The notes under the pieces: generated by a model
Seen by the model: only the letters and a program-made list of their open reading frames with translations
What the model was told of the DNA's origin: nothing
The model's database searches: none
Assembly (NCBI RefSeq): GCF_900114015.1
Contig: NZ_FORN01000004.1
Coordinates: 1-64,000 of the forward strand
Source of the DNA: Caulobacter sp. UNC279MFTsu5.1
GTDB lineage: Bacteria > Pseudomonadota > Alphaproteobacteria > Caulobacterales > Caulobacteraceae
DNA: 64,000 nucleotides
Reading direction: 5' to 3'
Program-made: the position numbers and the translations under genes
Shown: one piece after another, positions 1-8,154 of the stretch
Layout: every line of letters starts with the position of its first letter
How positions within the stretch are numbered: position 1 is the first letter of the stretch

Positions 1-64
1 GGGTGGATGTCGGACATCGCGTGGCATAGGTGCTAACCAAAGCTGGGACGCACCGACCGGAGTT

Positions 65-748
65 ATGATCTTGAGAGCCCTTGGCATAGCCTTGGCAAGT
101 CTGGCCGTGCTGTCGATCAGCTACGGAACGGCATCCGCCCGGAAGTGCGTCGAGATTGGCCCCCTAGCTATCCGAGAAGGATGGACAGCCGAGTTTCGAT
201 CCGAATTCCAAAATGCGAATGCTGTATATCTCGTCCGAGTGTCTGAACCTGGACCTCCCCGAGGTTGGGCCATGCCGTGCGACTATCTTCGCGCACCGCC
301 GCCTCCATTGGCGCCTGGAACAAGCAGTGGTAAGGCGCTTGAGGATTATCGGAAGAAACAAAACGCCGCCGCACTATTAAATGGGTCCTGCAACCCTTCG
401 TCGTCGGTCCGGTTTACAGTTTCAGAAGTCATTAAAGGTCCGCCAAAGCGAACCTGGGTGGAAAAATCCGCGCTTTTCGACGTTCGCAATGGACCGCCCC
501 CTGAGCCATTTGACGTTTGGCCAGCATTTTCACTGTTTGCACGGCATGTTGCCGTCTCAAACGATTTCGAATGTGGGGTCAGAGCCAGACGCCTCAGCTT
601 GAGCGCCTCCTACCTCGTGTTTGGTTGGGTCAATCCATCGCCGTCTCCTCAAGACCCACGCGAATTCCATGTGTCGCGGGTCTATCTGGCTAGCTCGGCT
701 ACCCCCTTCCTTGCGGAAGCCCGCGCTCTTGGCCGCAAAAGAAGATAG
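65..748 (+). CDS. Secreted protein of unknown function, possibly NTR/TIMP-like
   Basis: The protein has 227 residues and starts with a clear Sec signal peptide (hydrophobic residues about 4-22, cleavage after ASA near residue 25), so it is probably periplasmic or outer-surface. The mature part has four or so cysteines and a layout of strands such as AVYLVRVSE, VRFTVSEVIKG and SASYLVFGW that recalls bacterial netrin/TIMP-like OB-fold proteins; this is pattern resemblance only. A GGAG lies just before the ATG. Codon use is less GC-rich than in neighbouring genes, which may mean recent acquisition. No partner gene is visible. Confidence 0.6.
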   Translation: MILRALGIALASLAVLSISYGTASARKCVEIGPLAIREGWTAEFRSEFQNANAVYLVRVSEPGPPRGWAMPCDYLRAPPPPLAPGTSSGKALEDYRKKQNAAALLNGSCNPSSSVRFTVSEVIKGPPKRTWVEKSALFDVRNGPPPEPFDVWPAFSLFARHVAVSNDFECGVRARRLSLSASYLVFGWVNPSPSPQDPREFHVSRVYLASSATPFLAEARALGRKRR

Positions 749-1126
749 CCGGTCAGTGTCCGCACAGGGTCGTGAGCGGTCATTGTTGCCTGTCTGAGGA
801 CCGGACCTAGATCATCGCCGAGATCGAGTGTCGGTCTTGGTGACTTCCCGCCCCTGTGGCGTGAGCCCTCGCGGGGTGAAGAGAGCCCTCGCCACAAGGG
901 CCTGAAGCGAGAACCCTAAACCGACACGCAGACTGTTTGTCGGTCTGGGAAACTGTGCGACCCCTCATCCGTCGGCTTCGCCGACACCTTCTCCCGCAAG
1001 GGGAGAAGGGTTGAGAAACGGCCTCTATCCCCGCACTTCGCCGACCAGACCTCAGCCTTATCAACGCCCTACACAAAAACGCACGTTTCCTGTCCCCACC
1101 CTCCAGGACGGCCGCACACTAGCGGC
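749..1126. other. Gene-free stretch with one palindromic repeat
   Basis: I see no convincing coding frame on either strand. Near 958-1011 it holds one copy of the short family B palindrome (CCCCTCATCCG, then CGGCTTCGCCG, then TTCTCCCGC-AAGG-GGAGAAG). The remainder is presumably the 3' region of the upstream gene and the promoter of the downstream small hypothetical. Confidence 0.5.
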
Positions 1127-1528
1127 ATGACCCAAGCCCAAGACATCCCCGCCTGGTGCCTGAACTTCCAGCTCAAGCTGATGGCCGCCCTCGACGCGGC
1201 CTGGAAGTCCATCGAGGCCACCAACGATCCCGCCGCCATCCGCCAGGCCCGCGACAAGGCCCGCGCCATCGGCGACCTGGCCGCCATGGCCCGCAAGGTC
1301 GCGCTGATCCTGCCGACGCCACGCGGCAAGCCGCAGCTGGCCGAAACGGCCGCCGCCGGCCTGCACGCCGCCCAGGGCGTGGCGAACGTGCGCGAGATGC
1401 TGATGGCCTCCAGGGCGGCCGCCGCCCCGGTGGACACGCCCGTGGCCGCCCCCGTCGCTGCTCAGGCCGAGCACGCCCGGCGGGCGCTGGACAAGCTCAA
1501 GGCCAAGGGCCGGCGCGGGCGGCTTTGA
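1127..1528 (+). CDS. Small Ala-rich hypothetical protein
   Basis: A 133-residue protein without signal peptide or membrane segment. The first 60 residues look helical and amphipathic (RQARDKARAIGDLAAMARKVAL); the centre is an Ala/Pro-rich linker near residues 95-112 and the end is basic (DKLKAKGRRGRL). Codon use is strongly GC3-biased, as expected for a native gene of this chromosome. I do not recognise a family; a DNA- or protein-binding accessory role is possible but unsupported. It converges on the reductase gene downstream, only about 10 bp away. Confidence 0.6.
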   Translation: MTQAQDIPAWCLNFQLKLMAALDAAWKSIEATNDPAAIRQARDKARAIGDLAAMARKVALILPTPRGKPQLAETAAAGLHAAQGVANVREMLMASRAAAAPVDTPVAAPVAAQAEHARRALDKLKAKGRRGRL

Positions 1529-1538
1529 AGTCCACCCG

Positions 1539-2069
1539 TCAGGTCGGCGCATAGACCAGCCGGATCACCGACTCGTCCATCCGATCGCTGGCCACCAGGC
1601 GCAGCGGCGGCCGGGGGCCGGCGAAGAAGGGCGTGCCGCCGCCCAGCACCACGGGGTGGAGATAGATCCGGTACTCGTCGATCAGGTCCAGCTCGCCCAG
1701 GCTTCCCGCCAAGGCCGGTCCGCAGACGTCGACCACCCCGGCCACCTCGGCCTTCAGCCGGCGGATCGTCGCCTCGATGTCGTCCCCGACCAGCGTGGCG
1801 TTGGGGCCGACCGAGGTCAGCGTCCGCGACACGACCCATTTGTGCTGGCCCCGCCACGCCGCCGCGAAATCGCGTTCGTCCGGGGTCCACTCGGGCTGCT
1901 CGTCGTCCCAATACCGCATGATCTCGTACATCCGGCGGCCGTAGAGGCTGCCGGCCAGCCCGCCCACCTGATCGACGAAGTGCCGGAACAGAATGGGCCC
2001 CGGCGCGAACGCCGTGTGGTCGACGTAGCCGTCCAGCGACTGGTTCATGCCGAAGACGAACTTGGCCAT
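1539..2069 (-). CDS. Dihydrofolate reductase / RibD C-terminal family protein
   Basis: The 176-residue protein has the RibD_C/DHFR-like fold signature: an N-terminal MAKFVFGMNQSLDGYV strand with the SLDG motif, GRRMYEIM, and a C-terminal EYRIYLHPVVLGGGTPFF segment. Family members are NADPH-dependent reductases of mostly unknown substrate, often stress-associated and cytoplasmic. The start is supported by a strong AAAGGAG about 5 bases before the ATG. It stands alone, convergent with the small hypothetical and downstream of the sensor kinase on the same strand. Confidence 0.85.
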   Translation of the reverse strand: MAKFVFGMNQSLDGYVDHTAFAPGPILFRHFVDQVGGLAGSLYGRRMYEIMRYWDDEQPEWTPDERDFAAAWRGQHKWVVSRTLTSVGPNATLVGDDIEATIRRLKAEVAGVVDVCGPALAGSLGELDLIDEYRIYLHPVVLGGGTPFFAGPRPPLRLVASDRMDESVIRLVYAPT

Positions 2070-2182
2070 GGCGGATCTCCTTTCGGGGTTCTGGACAGCC
2101 TGGACCGAGGTCGAGGCGGCTGTCCATCTTGACGAGGTCGCGCCTCTGACCCCCTCTCTTGGAGAGGGAGGGGTTCAGCCCC

Positions 2183-3751
2183 TCATCCCCTCGGCAACCC
2201 CACCTCGAACGCCGCGCCCCGCTCCGTCTCGACCAACCCGATCCGCCCCTGGCTCGCCGCCAGCAGCGACCGGGCGATCGACAGTCCCAGCCCCGTGCCG
2301 CCCGTCTCGCGCCGGCTGGTGAAGAACGGCTCGAACAGGCGGTCGCGGTCGGCGGCCGGGACGCCGGGGCCGTCGTCGCCGACTCGCAGGACGACCTCGT
2401 CGCCGACCGCCTCGGCCCGGACCGTCACCGTCCGCGCCCCGGCCTGGCGGCTGTTCTCCGCCAGGGTCGTCAGCACCGTCTCCACCGTCGCCTCGGGCGC
2501 GGCGACCAGCGGCAGATCGTCCGGCAGGTCCAGCACCACGGCGATGTCGCGCCCCTGGGCGTCGGCCACCCGCCGCGCCGCCGGCGCCAGCTCCGACGCC
2601 ACCCCCGCCTGCGGCATGGCCATGTCGGCCCGGGCCAGGTCCATCAGCCGGCCGACCAGCTGCGACAGCCGGGCGCTGTCGGCCGAGATGTTGCCGAGGA
2701 ACCGCCGGCGCTCGTCCCGGGTCATGGTGTCGAAATGGTCGTCCAGCAGCTCGACCGCCCCGGTGATGCCGGCCAGCGGCGTCTTGAACTCGTGGCTGAC
2801 CGCCGAGGCGAAGTCGCGCAGGTAGCGCGAGCGCACGGCGATGGCCTGGGCCATCACCCGGAAGTCCTGGTAGAGGTCGCGGATCTCGACGGCGGCGGTG
2901 GCCGGGGTCTCCGGCACCGTCCCCTGCCCGCTGGCCACGCCGCGCGTCGCCGCGCTCAGCGCCTCGATCGGCCGGGTCACCCCGCGCGACACCAGGCCCG
3001 ACAGCAGCACCAGCAACAGGATCGTCGCCCCGCCCCCGATCAGCAGCTTGCCGCGATCCTGGTAGACGCCGCGGAACAGCGCCCGGGGCGAGCGCGACAG
3101 CAGCAGCGCCCCGACCACCTGGCCGTTGACGACCACCGGCCGCGCATGATGCAGGCGCACGGCCGAGGCGCGGCTGAGCCACTCGAACGAATAGCGCGGG
3201 TGATAGGCCCCGTTGCGGCGCAGGACCGTGCGCGAACGGCCCTTCAGCGCCGCCTGGATCTCCGGCAGGGCCGCCAGGCTGCCGCCCTGCCCCAGGCCGC
3301 GCACCACCACGCCGTGGCGGTCGACGATCAGGATCGAGGCCAGGGTGCTGCGGCTGGTCTGGTCGAAGATCGGCTCCAGCACCTCGGCGGCCGCCTCGGC
3401 CTTGGGGTCGGCGGCCGGGCCGGGCGTCGCGGCCGGGCGCTCGGGCAGCAGGGGCGAGCTGCGCAGGTCGATGCTGGTCGACTCGGGACGGTAATAGCCG
3501 GGATCGTCGCGGGCGTCGGGATCGGCCGGGGTCAAGTCGCGCACGGCGCCGGGCCACAGGTTGGCGGCGGCCGAGGCCAGGGCCGCCCCCTGCGAGGTCA
3601 GCTCGGCCTCGGTCTGGCGCACCAGGGTGTTCTCGTAGGTCCGCAGGAACACCGCCCCGATGGCCGGCATGGCGGCGGCGAACAGCAGCACGGTCAGCAG
3701 GATGGTGCGCAGGCGCAGGGCCGGCCACCAGCGCCGCAGCCAGGGGCTCAT
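2183..3751 (-). CDS. Sensor histidine kinase (CreC-like)
   Basis: A 522-residue inner-membrane kinase. An N-terminal TM helix (about residues 14-34) is followed by a periplasmic sensor region of about 220 residues, a second TM helix, a HAMP-type linker, and the catalytic core: H-box SHEFKTPLAG, N-box LAENSRQAGA, G1 GDDGPGVP, F-box LFEPFFTSR and G2 GGTGLGLS. It phosphorylates the adjacent response regulator, whose stop overlaps its ATG by 4 bases (ATGA), so the two are translationally coupled. The layout matches CreC-like kinases; the signal is unknown. Confidence 0.88.
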   Translation of the reverse strand: MSPWLRRWWPALRLRTILLTVLLFAAAMPAIGAVFLRTYENTLVRQTEAELTSQGAALASAAANLWPGAVRDLTPADPDARDDPGYYRPESTSIDLRSSPLLPERPAATPGPAADPKAEAAAEVLEPIFDQTSRSTLASILIVDRHGVVVRGLGQGGSLAALPEIQAALKGRSRTVLRRNGAYHPRYSFEWLSRASAVRLHHARPVVVNGQVVGALLLSRSPRALFRGVYQDRGKLLIGGGATILLLVLLSGLVSRGVTRPIEALSAATRGVASGQGTVPETPATAAVEIRDLYQDFRVMAQAIAVRSRYLRDFASAVSHEFKTPLAGITGAVELLDDHFDTMTRDERRRFLGNISADSARLSQLVGRLMDLARADMAMPQAGVASELAPAARRVADAQGRDIAVVLDLPDDLPLVAAPEATVETVLTTLAENSRQAGARTVTVRAEAVGDEVVLRVGDDGPGVPAADRDRLFEPFFTSRRETGGTGLGLSIARSLLAASQGRIGLVETERGAAFEVGLPRG

Positions 3752-4488
3752 CCGGCGACGCCCGTCCCCGGCAGACCCTGGCCCTGGCAGGCGCCGAGCC
3801 GGTAGCCGATCCCGGCCCGCGTCTCGATCAGGTCGTGCCCGCCCGCCGCCGCGAACTTGGCCCGCAGGTTGCGCACGTGGCTGTCGATGGTGCGGTCGGT
3901 CACCGCGAAGCCCGGGCCGCGCAGCCGGTCGATGATGGCGTCGCGGCTGAACACCTTGGTCGGGGTCGTGGCGAGGGTGCGCAGGATCGTGAACTCGGTG
4001 ACGGTCAGCGACACCTCGCCGCCCGCCCAGGCCGCGCTCCAGGCCTCGGGATCGAGGCTGAGCTTGCCGCGCGCGATCAGGCCGTCGGCCGGGGCGGCCT
4101 CGGCGCCCTTGCCGCCGGCGCGGCGCAGGATCGCCTGGACGCGGGCCACCACCTCGCGCGGGCTGAACGGCTTGACCACGTAGTCGTCGGCGCCCAGCTC
4201 GATGCCCAGCACGCGATCGATCTCGTCGTCGCGCGAGCTCAGGAACAGGATCGGCAGGTCGCCCTGGGCCCGCAGCCGGCGGCAGACTTCCAGCCCGTCC
4301 AGGCGCGGCATGTTGATGTCCAGCACCACCAGGTCCGGCGCGCGCTCCGCAACGGCCGCCAGGGCCGCCTCGCCGTCGGCCGCCTCGCGGGTCTCCAGCC
4401 CGACCTTGGCCAGGGCGAAGACCAGAAGCTGGCGGATGTGGGGATCGTCGTCGACGACCAGGATCGTACGCGGCTGCATGGCGCTCAT
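3748..4488 (-). CDS. OmpR-family response regulator (CreB-like)
   Basis: A 246-residue DNA-binding response regulator. The receiver domain (residues about 7-120) has the acidic pair in VVDDD, the phospho-acceptor Asp in LVVLDINMP and the conserved Lys in VVKPFS. The C-terminal winged helix shows LTVTEFTILRTL and the recognition region TDRTIDSHVRNLRAKF. The open frame extends far upstream without being coding; the start was placed at MSAMQPRTIL because the receiver fold begins there. It probably forms one transcript with the DUF4153 gene upstream and the kinase downstream. Confidence 0.9.
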   Translation of the reverse strand: MSAMQPRTILVVDDDPHIRQLLVFALAKVGLETREAADGEAALAAVAERAPDLVVLDINMPRLDGLEVCRRLRAQGDLPILFLSSRDDEIDRVLGIELGADDYVVKPFSPREVVARVQAILRRAGGKGAEAAPADGLIARGKLSLDPEAWSAAWAGGEVSLTVTEFTILRTLATTPTKVFSRDAIIDRLRGPGFAVTDRTIDSHVRNLRAKFAAAGGHDLIETRAGIGYRLGACQGQGLPGTGVAG

Positions 4489-4529
4489 GTTCAGTGCTCC
4501 GGGCCTTGGGTCAACGGGGATGGGGTCAA

Positions 4530-6119
4530 CTAGTCGGGGACGGGCTCGGCGGGCGTCAACGGCTCCGCGGGCCCGTAGGTGATCGACGGGGTGAGCTCCG
4601 GCGGCGGCGGCGCGACGGGACGACCGTCGCATTCGCGCTGATAGGCCGGCGCGCTGCGGACCAGGGGCCGCTGGCGCTCCAAGGCCTCGACCCGGGCCAG
4701 CCGCAACGCGTCGCGCGCGGTCCAGGCGCGCCAGTCGCCCTGCTGCGCCCGCAGGTCGATCAGCGCCCGCTCGCGCACCCAGGCGACGCGGTCGGTCAGC
4801 TCCGGCGAGGTCGAGCGGCGCTCCGCCTCGACCAGCGACACCAGGGCCGAGGGTCCCAGCCGCTCCAGGTAGCAGACGTCCAGCTCCGGCCCCCGGCCGC
4901 CGACGTCGCGGGCGTGGCGGACGTTCCAGGCGGCGGCCACCGCGCCGAGGTCGACGACGCTGGCGGCGACCAGGACCAGCACGGCGGCGGTGGCGTTGGC
5001 GTTGATCAGCCAGGCCCCGCTCTTGCCGCGCAGCATCCGCCAACAGATCAGCACCAGCCCCAGGGCGACCAGGCCCATCCAGACCAGGGCGGCGATTCGC
5101 AGGCGGGTCAGGGAATAGGCCTGCACGTAGTCGACGGTGCGCAGGATGCTGGAGGCGACCAGGAACAGGTTCTGGGCCACCCAGGCCACGACCAGCACGC
5201 GGATCAGCGGAACCTCGGCGGTCGGCCGGCGCGGGTCCAGGGCGACCAGCACGAACAGTCCGGCCAGCAGGGCCGTGGCGATCAGCGGATAGGCGCCGCG
5301 ATGGGCGTACTCGGCCAGGGTCAGGCCGGCCGGCGGTCCGGCCCCGCCCCACAGGATCACCGCGTCCAGGCCGTTCTGCAGGGCGAACAGGGCGTTGAAG
5401 ACGATCAGCGACAGGGTCATCGAGGCGACCGAGACGCCGGCCAGGGCGGCCGCCGGCCGGGTCTTGCCCGCCGGCAGGGCGCGGCGGCGGCGCGGCCGCA
5501 GCACGCCCCAGGCCAGGGTCCCCGCCGCCAGCCAGAACAGCGCCCGCCAGAACAGGTCCGCTCCGGCGTCGGGGAAGCGCAGGGCCGACAGGGCCCGGCC
5601 GATCACCGGATTGGCGGCGGCGAACAGGGCCAGGAAGATCGCCCCGCCGGCCACCGGCAAGGCCAGCAGCGGCGCGATCCCCCGCCAGGTCCAGCCCCGC
5701 GTCGACCGCCCCGCCTTGCGCGCCCGGCCAAGGTCGAGCCACGGCCCGGCCAGCCCGACCGCCGCCTGGGCGACCAGGCGCTGGCTCCAGCGCCAGGCGT
5801 CGTCGAAACGCGCCGTTCGGGGCAGCAGGACCGCCAGGCTGAGCGCCGCCCAGAACAGGATCCAGGCCAGCGGACTGGGCGCCCAGGCCAGGACCAGCGC
5901 CAGGACGGCGGCGAACGCCAGCGCCAAACCGGCCTTGCGGTCGCGGCGGACGGCGGGATGCAGGGCGGCGGCGGCCAGGGTCAGCAGCAGGGCGAAGCCG
6001 CCCAGGGTCGCGCCGATGTCGTGGCCCCAGAACAGCTGGTCGGCGACCGCCGCCAGGGCGAGCGCGGCGCTGACCTTGAGCGCGAAGGACAGGTCGCGCG
6101 GGCGACGGGAAAGCGGCAT
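4530..6119 (-). CDS. DUF4153/DUF4173-type multi-pass membrane protein
   Basis: A 529-residue integral membrane protein with roughly ten to twelve hydrophobic segments covering residues about 12-400, followed by a soluble C-terminal part rich in Arg, Glu and Pro. The series of helices and the tail with short aromatic/Arg motifs fit the DUF4153 family. The start has GGAG 6 bases ahead of the ATG. About 40 bases separate it from the CreB-like regulator gene, so it probably belongs to the same operon and may be a partner of the sensor kinase. The molecular function is unknown. Confidence 0.72.
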   Translation of the reverse strand: MPLSRRPRDLSFALKVSAALALAAVADQLFWGHDIGATLGGFALLLTLAAAALHPAVRRDRKAGLALAFAAVLALVLAWAPSPLAWILFWAALSLAVLLPRTARFDDAWRWSQRLVAQAAVGLAGPWLDLGRARKAGRSTRGWTWRGIAPLLALPVAGGAIFLALFAAANPVIGRALSALRFPDAGADLFWRALFWLAAGTLAWGVLRPRRRRALPAGKTRPAAALAGVSVASMTLSLIVFNALFALQNGLDAVILWGGAGPPAGLTLAEYAHRGAYPLIATALLAGLFVLVALDPRRPTAEVPLIRVLVVAWVAQNLFLVASSILRTVDYVQAYSLTRLRIAALVWMGLVALGLVLICWRMLRGKSGAWLINANATAAVLVLVAASVVDLGAVAAAWNVRHARDVGGRGPELDVCYLERLGPSALVSLVEAERRSTSPELTDRVAWVRERALIDLRAQQGDWRAWTARDALRLARVEALERQRPLVRSAPAYQRECDGRPVAPPPPELTPSITYGPAEPLTPAEPVPD

Positions 6120-6218
6120 GGCGGGCTCCGACTGCGGGAGCCTGTCGAATGCCCGTGCGGGATGGAGACGCGCCGGGCCGAGCGGCGCTTTTCGCGTGCA
6201 GTTTCAGTGCAGACGAAA

Positions 6219-6245
6219 AGCCCTCTCCCGCCGGGAGAGGGAGCA
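6219..6245 (-). terminator. Hairpin terminator after the AraC-type gene
   Basis: An inverted repeat CCCTCTCCCG-CCGGGAGAGGG sits between the stop of the AraC-type gene and the start of the DUF4153 gene. Read on the minus strand it is followed by CTTTT, which fits an intrinsic terminator insulating the two units. It is also a minimal member of the short palindrome family. Confidence 0.55.
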
Positions 6246-6251
6246 AGTTTC

Positions 6252-7271
6252 CTAAGTCCCTCGCGCCGTGTCGGTCCACTTGGCGAACGGGGTGTCCGGC
6301 TCCTCGCCCAGGCTGGGCTGCAGCGAGCGCAGGTCGCTGGGACGGATGTTGAACGCCTTGCGGAAGCTGCGGCTGAAATGGGCCTCGCTGCTGAAGCCGC
6401 ACTGGAAGGCGATCTCGCTGATCCGCCGGGCCCGCTTGGGGTCCAGCAGCGCCGCGCGGGCCAGGTGCAGGCGGCGCTCCCAGATATAGGCCGTCACTCC
6501 GCCCAGGGGCTCGAACAGGCGGTAGAGCGTCGAGCGCGACACGCCCAGCGCCTCGCTGATCCTGGCCGGGTTGAGGCTGGGCTCCAGCAGGTTGTGCTCG
6601 ACATAGGCGCGGGCCCGCAGCAGCACCGGCGACTCGCGCGTACCGAGGTCGGCCCGCCCGGCCTCCATGGCCAGGCACGCCCCCAGCAGCTCGATGGTGG
6701 CGCGGGTGATGCCCGGCAGGGTCTCGGGCAGCAGCTGGGGGAACCAGCGGGTGACCGAGGTCAGGTGCTCGATCAGCAGGCCGGCGCGGTTGCCGTCCAG
6801 CACCATGCCGTGCAGCTCGATGTCGGGCACCACGGCCTTGACCTCGGCCCGCGGCAGGAAGGTCGACAGCACCTTGACCGCCGTGCTGTGCAGCAGCATC
6901 GGCCGCGACAGGTCGCAGATCCCGACCTCGCCCGGACCGAACGCGAACGGCACGCCGTCGAAGTCGCCGGTGTGCGAGCCGGCGATATTGAACTGGACGA
7001 TGTAGTGGTCGCGGCCGTCGGCGGCGATCATCTCCGGCGTGCGGAACATGGTCTGGCCGCCGGTCTCGGTGACGTAGAAGGCGTGCGGCCCCAGGCGCAG
7101 CGCGGTGATGTTGGCGGTGAAGCCCGGTTCCGGATCGCGCGCGTCGAGCGCCGTCAGCACTTCCCGGCGATAATAGTCGTGACGTTCCTCGGGCGGGACG
7201 CTCCGAGTGCTGAAGTTCGTCCGCCCCAGCCGAAACACCGTTTCGGCAGGCGGGTCCAAAGGTTCATTCAT
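6252..7271 (-). CDS. AraC-family transcriptional regulator
   Basis: A 339-residue regulator. Residues about 30-220 form a cupin-like ligand-binding domain of the AraC_binding_2 type (HYIVQFNIAGSHTGDFDGVPF). Residues about 235-335 hold two helix-turn-helix motifs (RISEALGVSRSTLYRLF and ISEIAFQCGFSSEAHFSRSFRKAFNIRPSDLR). The start is the ATG of MNEPLDPP, which has GGGGGAGG 5 bases upstream; a longer frame exists but lacks support. The target genes are not evident; the nearest upstream DNA is the gene-free region up to 7679. Confidence 0.88.
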   Translation of the reverse strand: MNEPLDPPAETVFRLGRTNFSTRSVPPEERHDYYRREVLTALDARDPEPGFTANITALRLGPHAFYVTETGGQTMFRTPEMIAADGRDHYIVQFNIAGSHTGDFDGVPFAFGPGEVGICDLSRPMLLHSTAVKVLSTFLPRAEVKAVVPDIELHGMVLDGNRAGLLIEHLTSVTRWFPQLLPETLPGITRATIELLGACLAMEAGRADLGTRESPVLLRARAYVEHNLLEPSLNPARISEALGVSRSTLYRLFEPLGGVTAYIWERRLHLARAALLDPKRARRISEIAFQCGFSSEAHFSRSFRKAFNIRPSDLRSLQPSLGEEPDTPFAKWTDTARGT

Positions 7272-7679
7272 GTGGCCTCCCCCAAGGCACAATCACGCAT
7301 TCACTCTATCCGCCAATGCGGGCGTTCGTCGCACCAAGCGAGGGGGGCGTTTTCCTTTGAGACAAGGGATCAAGAAAATGGAACCGGCATGTAATGGTTG
7401 CGGCGCGCAAAGCCTTACTGGTGTCGGCTCCCGCGGACGAACGCCGGTCGACGACCGGCGCCGTCCGCGACTCTGTCCGCCGACGCCCGGGCGCAACGCC
7501 ATCGGCTCGGAGAACGGCGCACCGCGAGGCCTGGGAGGCCGCGCGACCAGCGCCGCCCATGTCCCGAGGGGACCTAAAACTGAAGGCGGGCCTTGGGGGA
7601 GGCCCGCCTTTTATTTTGCCGATCCAAGTTTCGCATGCGCCTGGAAACCCGTCGCTCGTCAAGGCGCCTAGCTGGATCC
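7272..7679. other. Gene-free stretch ending in a strong hairpin; possible small RNA
   Basis: About 400 bases with no frame that shows convincing codon bias. The left part carries the promoter of the AraC-type gene. The right part ends in a textbook intrinsic terminator oriented for plus-strand transcription, although no protein gene lies upstream on that strand. A small RNA or a very short peptide transcript between about 7380 and 7610 is possible. Confidence 0.4.
7583..7617 (+). terminator. Intrinsic terminator
   Basis: A perfect 10-bp stem AAGGCGGGCC / GGCCCGCCTT with an 8-base loop, followed on the plus strand by TTATTTT. On the minus strand it could also stop transcription of the secreted hypothetical gene that ends about 70 bases away, though the T-run there is weaker (CAGTTTT). 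Confidence 0.75.
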
Positions 7680-8144
7680 TTACTCCCAAGAAAAGATTGT
7701 CCGCAGACCGCAGTCTGGAGGCGTCTCCCCTTCCTCGAACAAGGTCACTCGCCGGATGGCTTTCATCTGGCGCGCGGTGAGCGGCGCCGCCGAACTGAAA
7801 TAGGCCGCGCCATGGCCGCCGTTCCAAAGGGCGACCACATAGCGCCCATCCTCGTCCCGGCGTTGCGCGAACCTCGCCGGCCTCGTGCTCGTCCGAGCCT
7901 CGACGATCTGTCCATTCGGCCGGGCGCCCCAACCGATTCCACGAACGTCGAGCATCCCGAACGGTCCCTCCCAACGGAAATTTCCCGCGTGGATGCCGCC
8001 TTCGAGCGTCGTGACCTTCTCGCCAGGCAACAGGTCGATGATCGGCGAGTAGCCGCAGAAGCGCGCCGGTCCCTCCAGATCAGCGGCTTGGACCGGCGTG
8101 CAAAACACCATGACCAGCGCCGCCGCCCCAATCAGCGCTCTCAT
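7680..8144 (-). CDS. Secreted hypothetical protein
   Basis: A 154-residue protein with a Sec signal peptide (hydrophobic residues 3-17, likely cleavage after VQA near residue 20). The mature part contains two cysteines (near residues 33 and 145) that could form a disulfide, and the segments FRWEGPFGMLDVRGIGW and GRYVVALWNGGHGA. No family is recognised. It lies 10 bases after the stop of the secretion adaptor gene on the same strand, so it may be co-transcribed, but nothing marks it as a secretion substrate. Confidence 0.6.
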   Translation of the reverse strand: MRALIGAAALVMVFCTPVQAADLEGPARFCGYSPIIDLLPGEKVTTLEGGIHAGNFRWEGPFGMLDVRGIGWGARPNGQIVEARTSTRPARFAQRRDEDGRYVVALWNGGHGAAYFSSAAPLTARQMKAIRRVTLFEEGETPPDCGLRTIFSWE

Positions 8145-8154
8145 GCCGGCGCCC

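Noticed and set aside
7394-7780. A 128-codon plus-strand protein in the gene-free region
   Set aside because: It reads through a strong terminator and into the antisense of the secreted hypothetical, and its codon use is not native.
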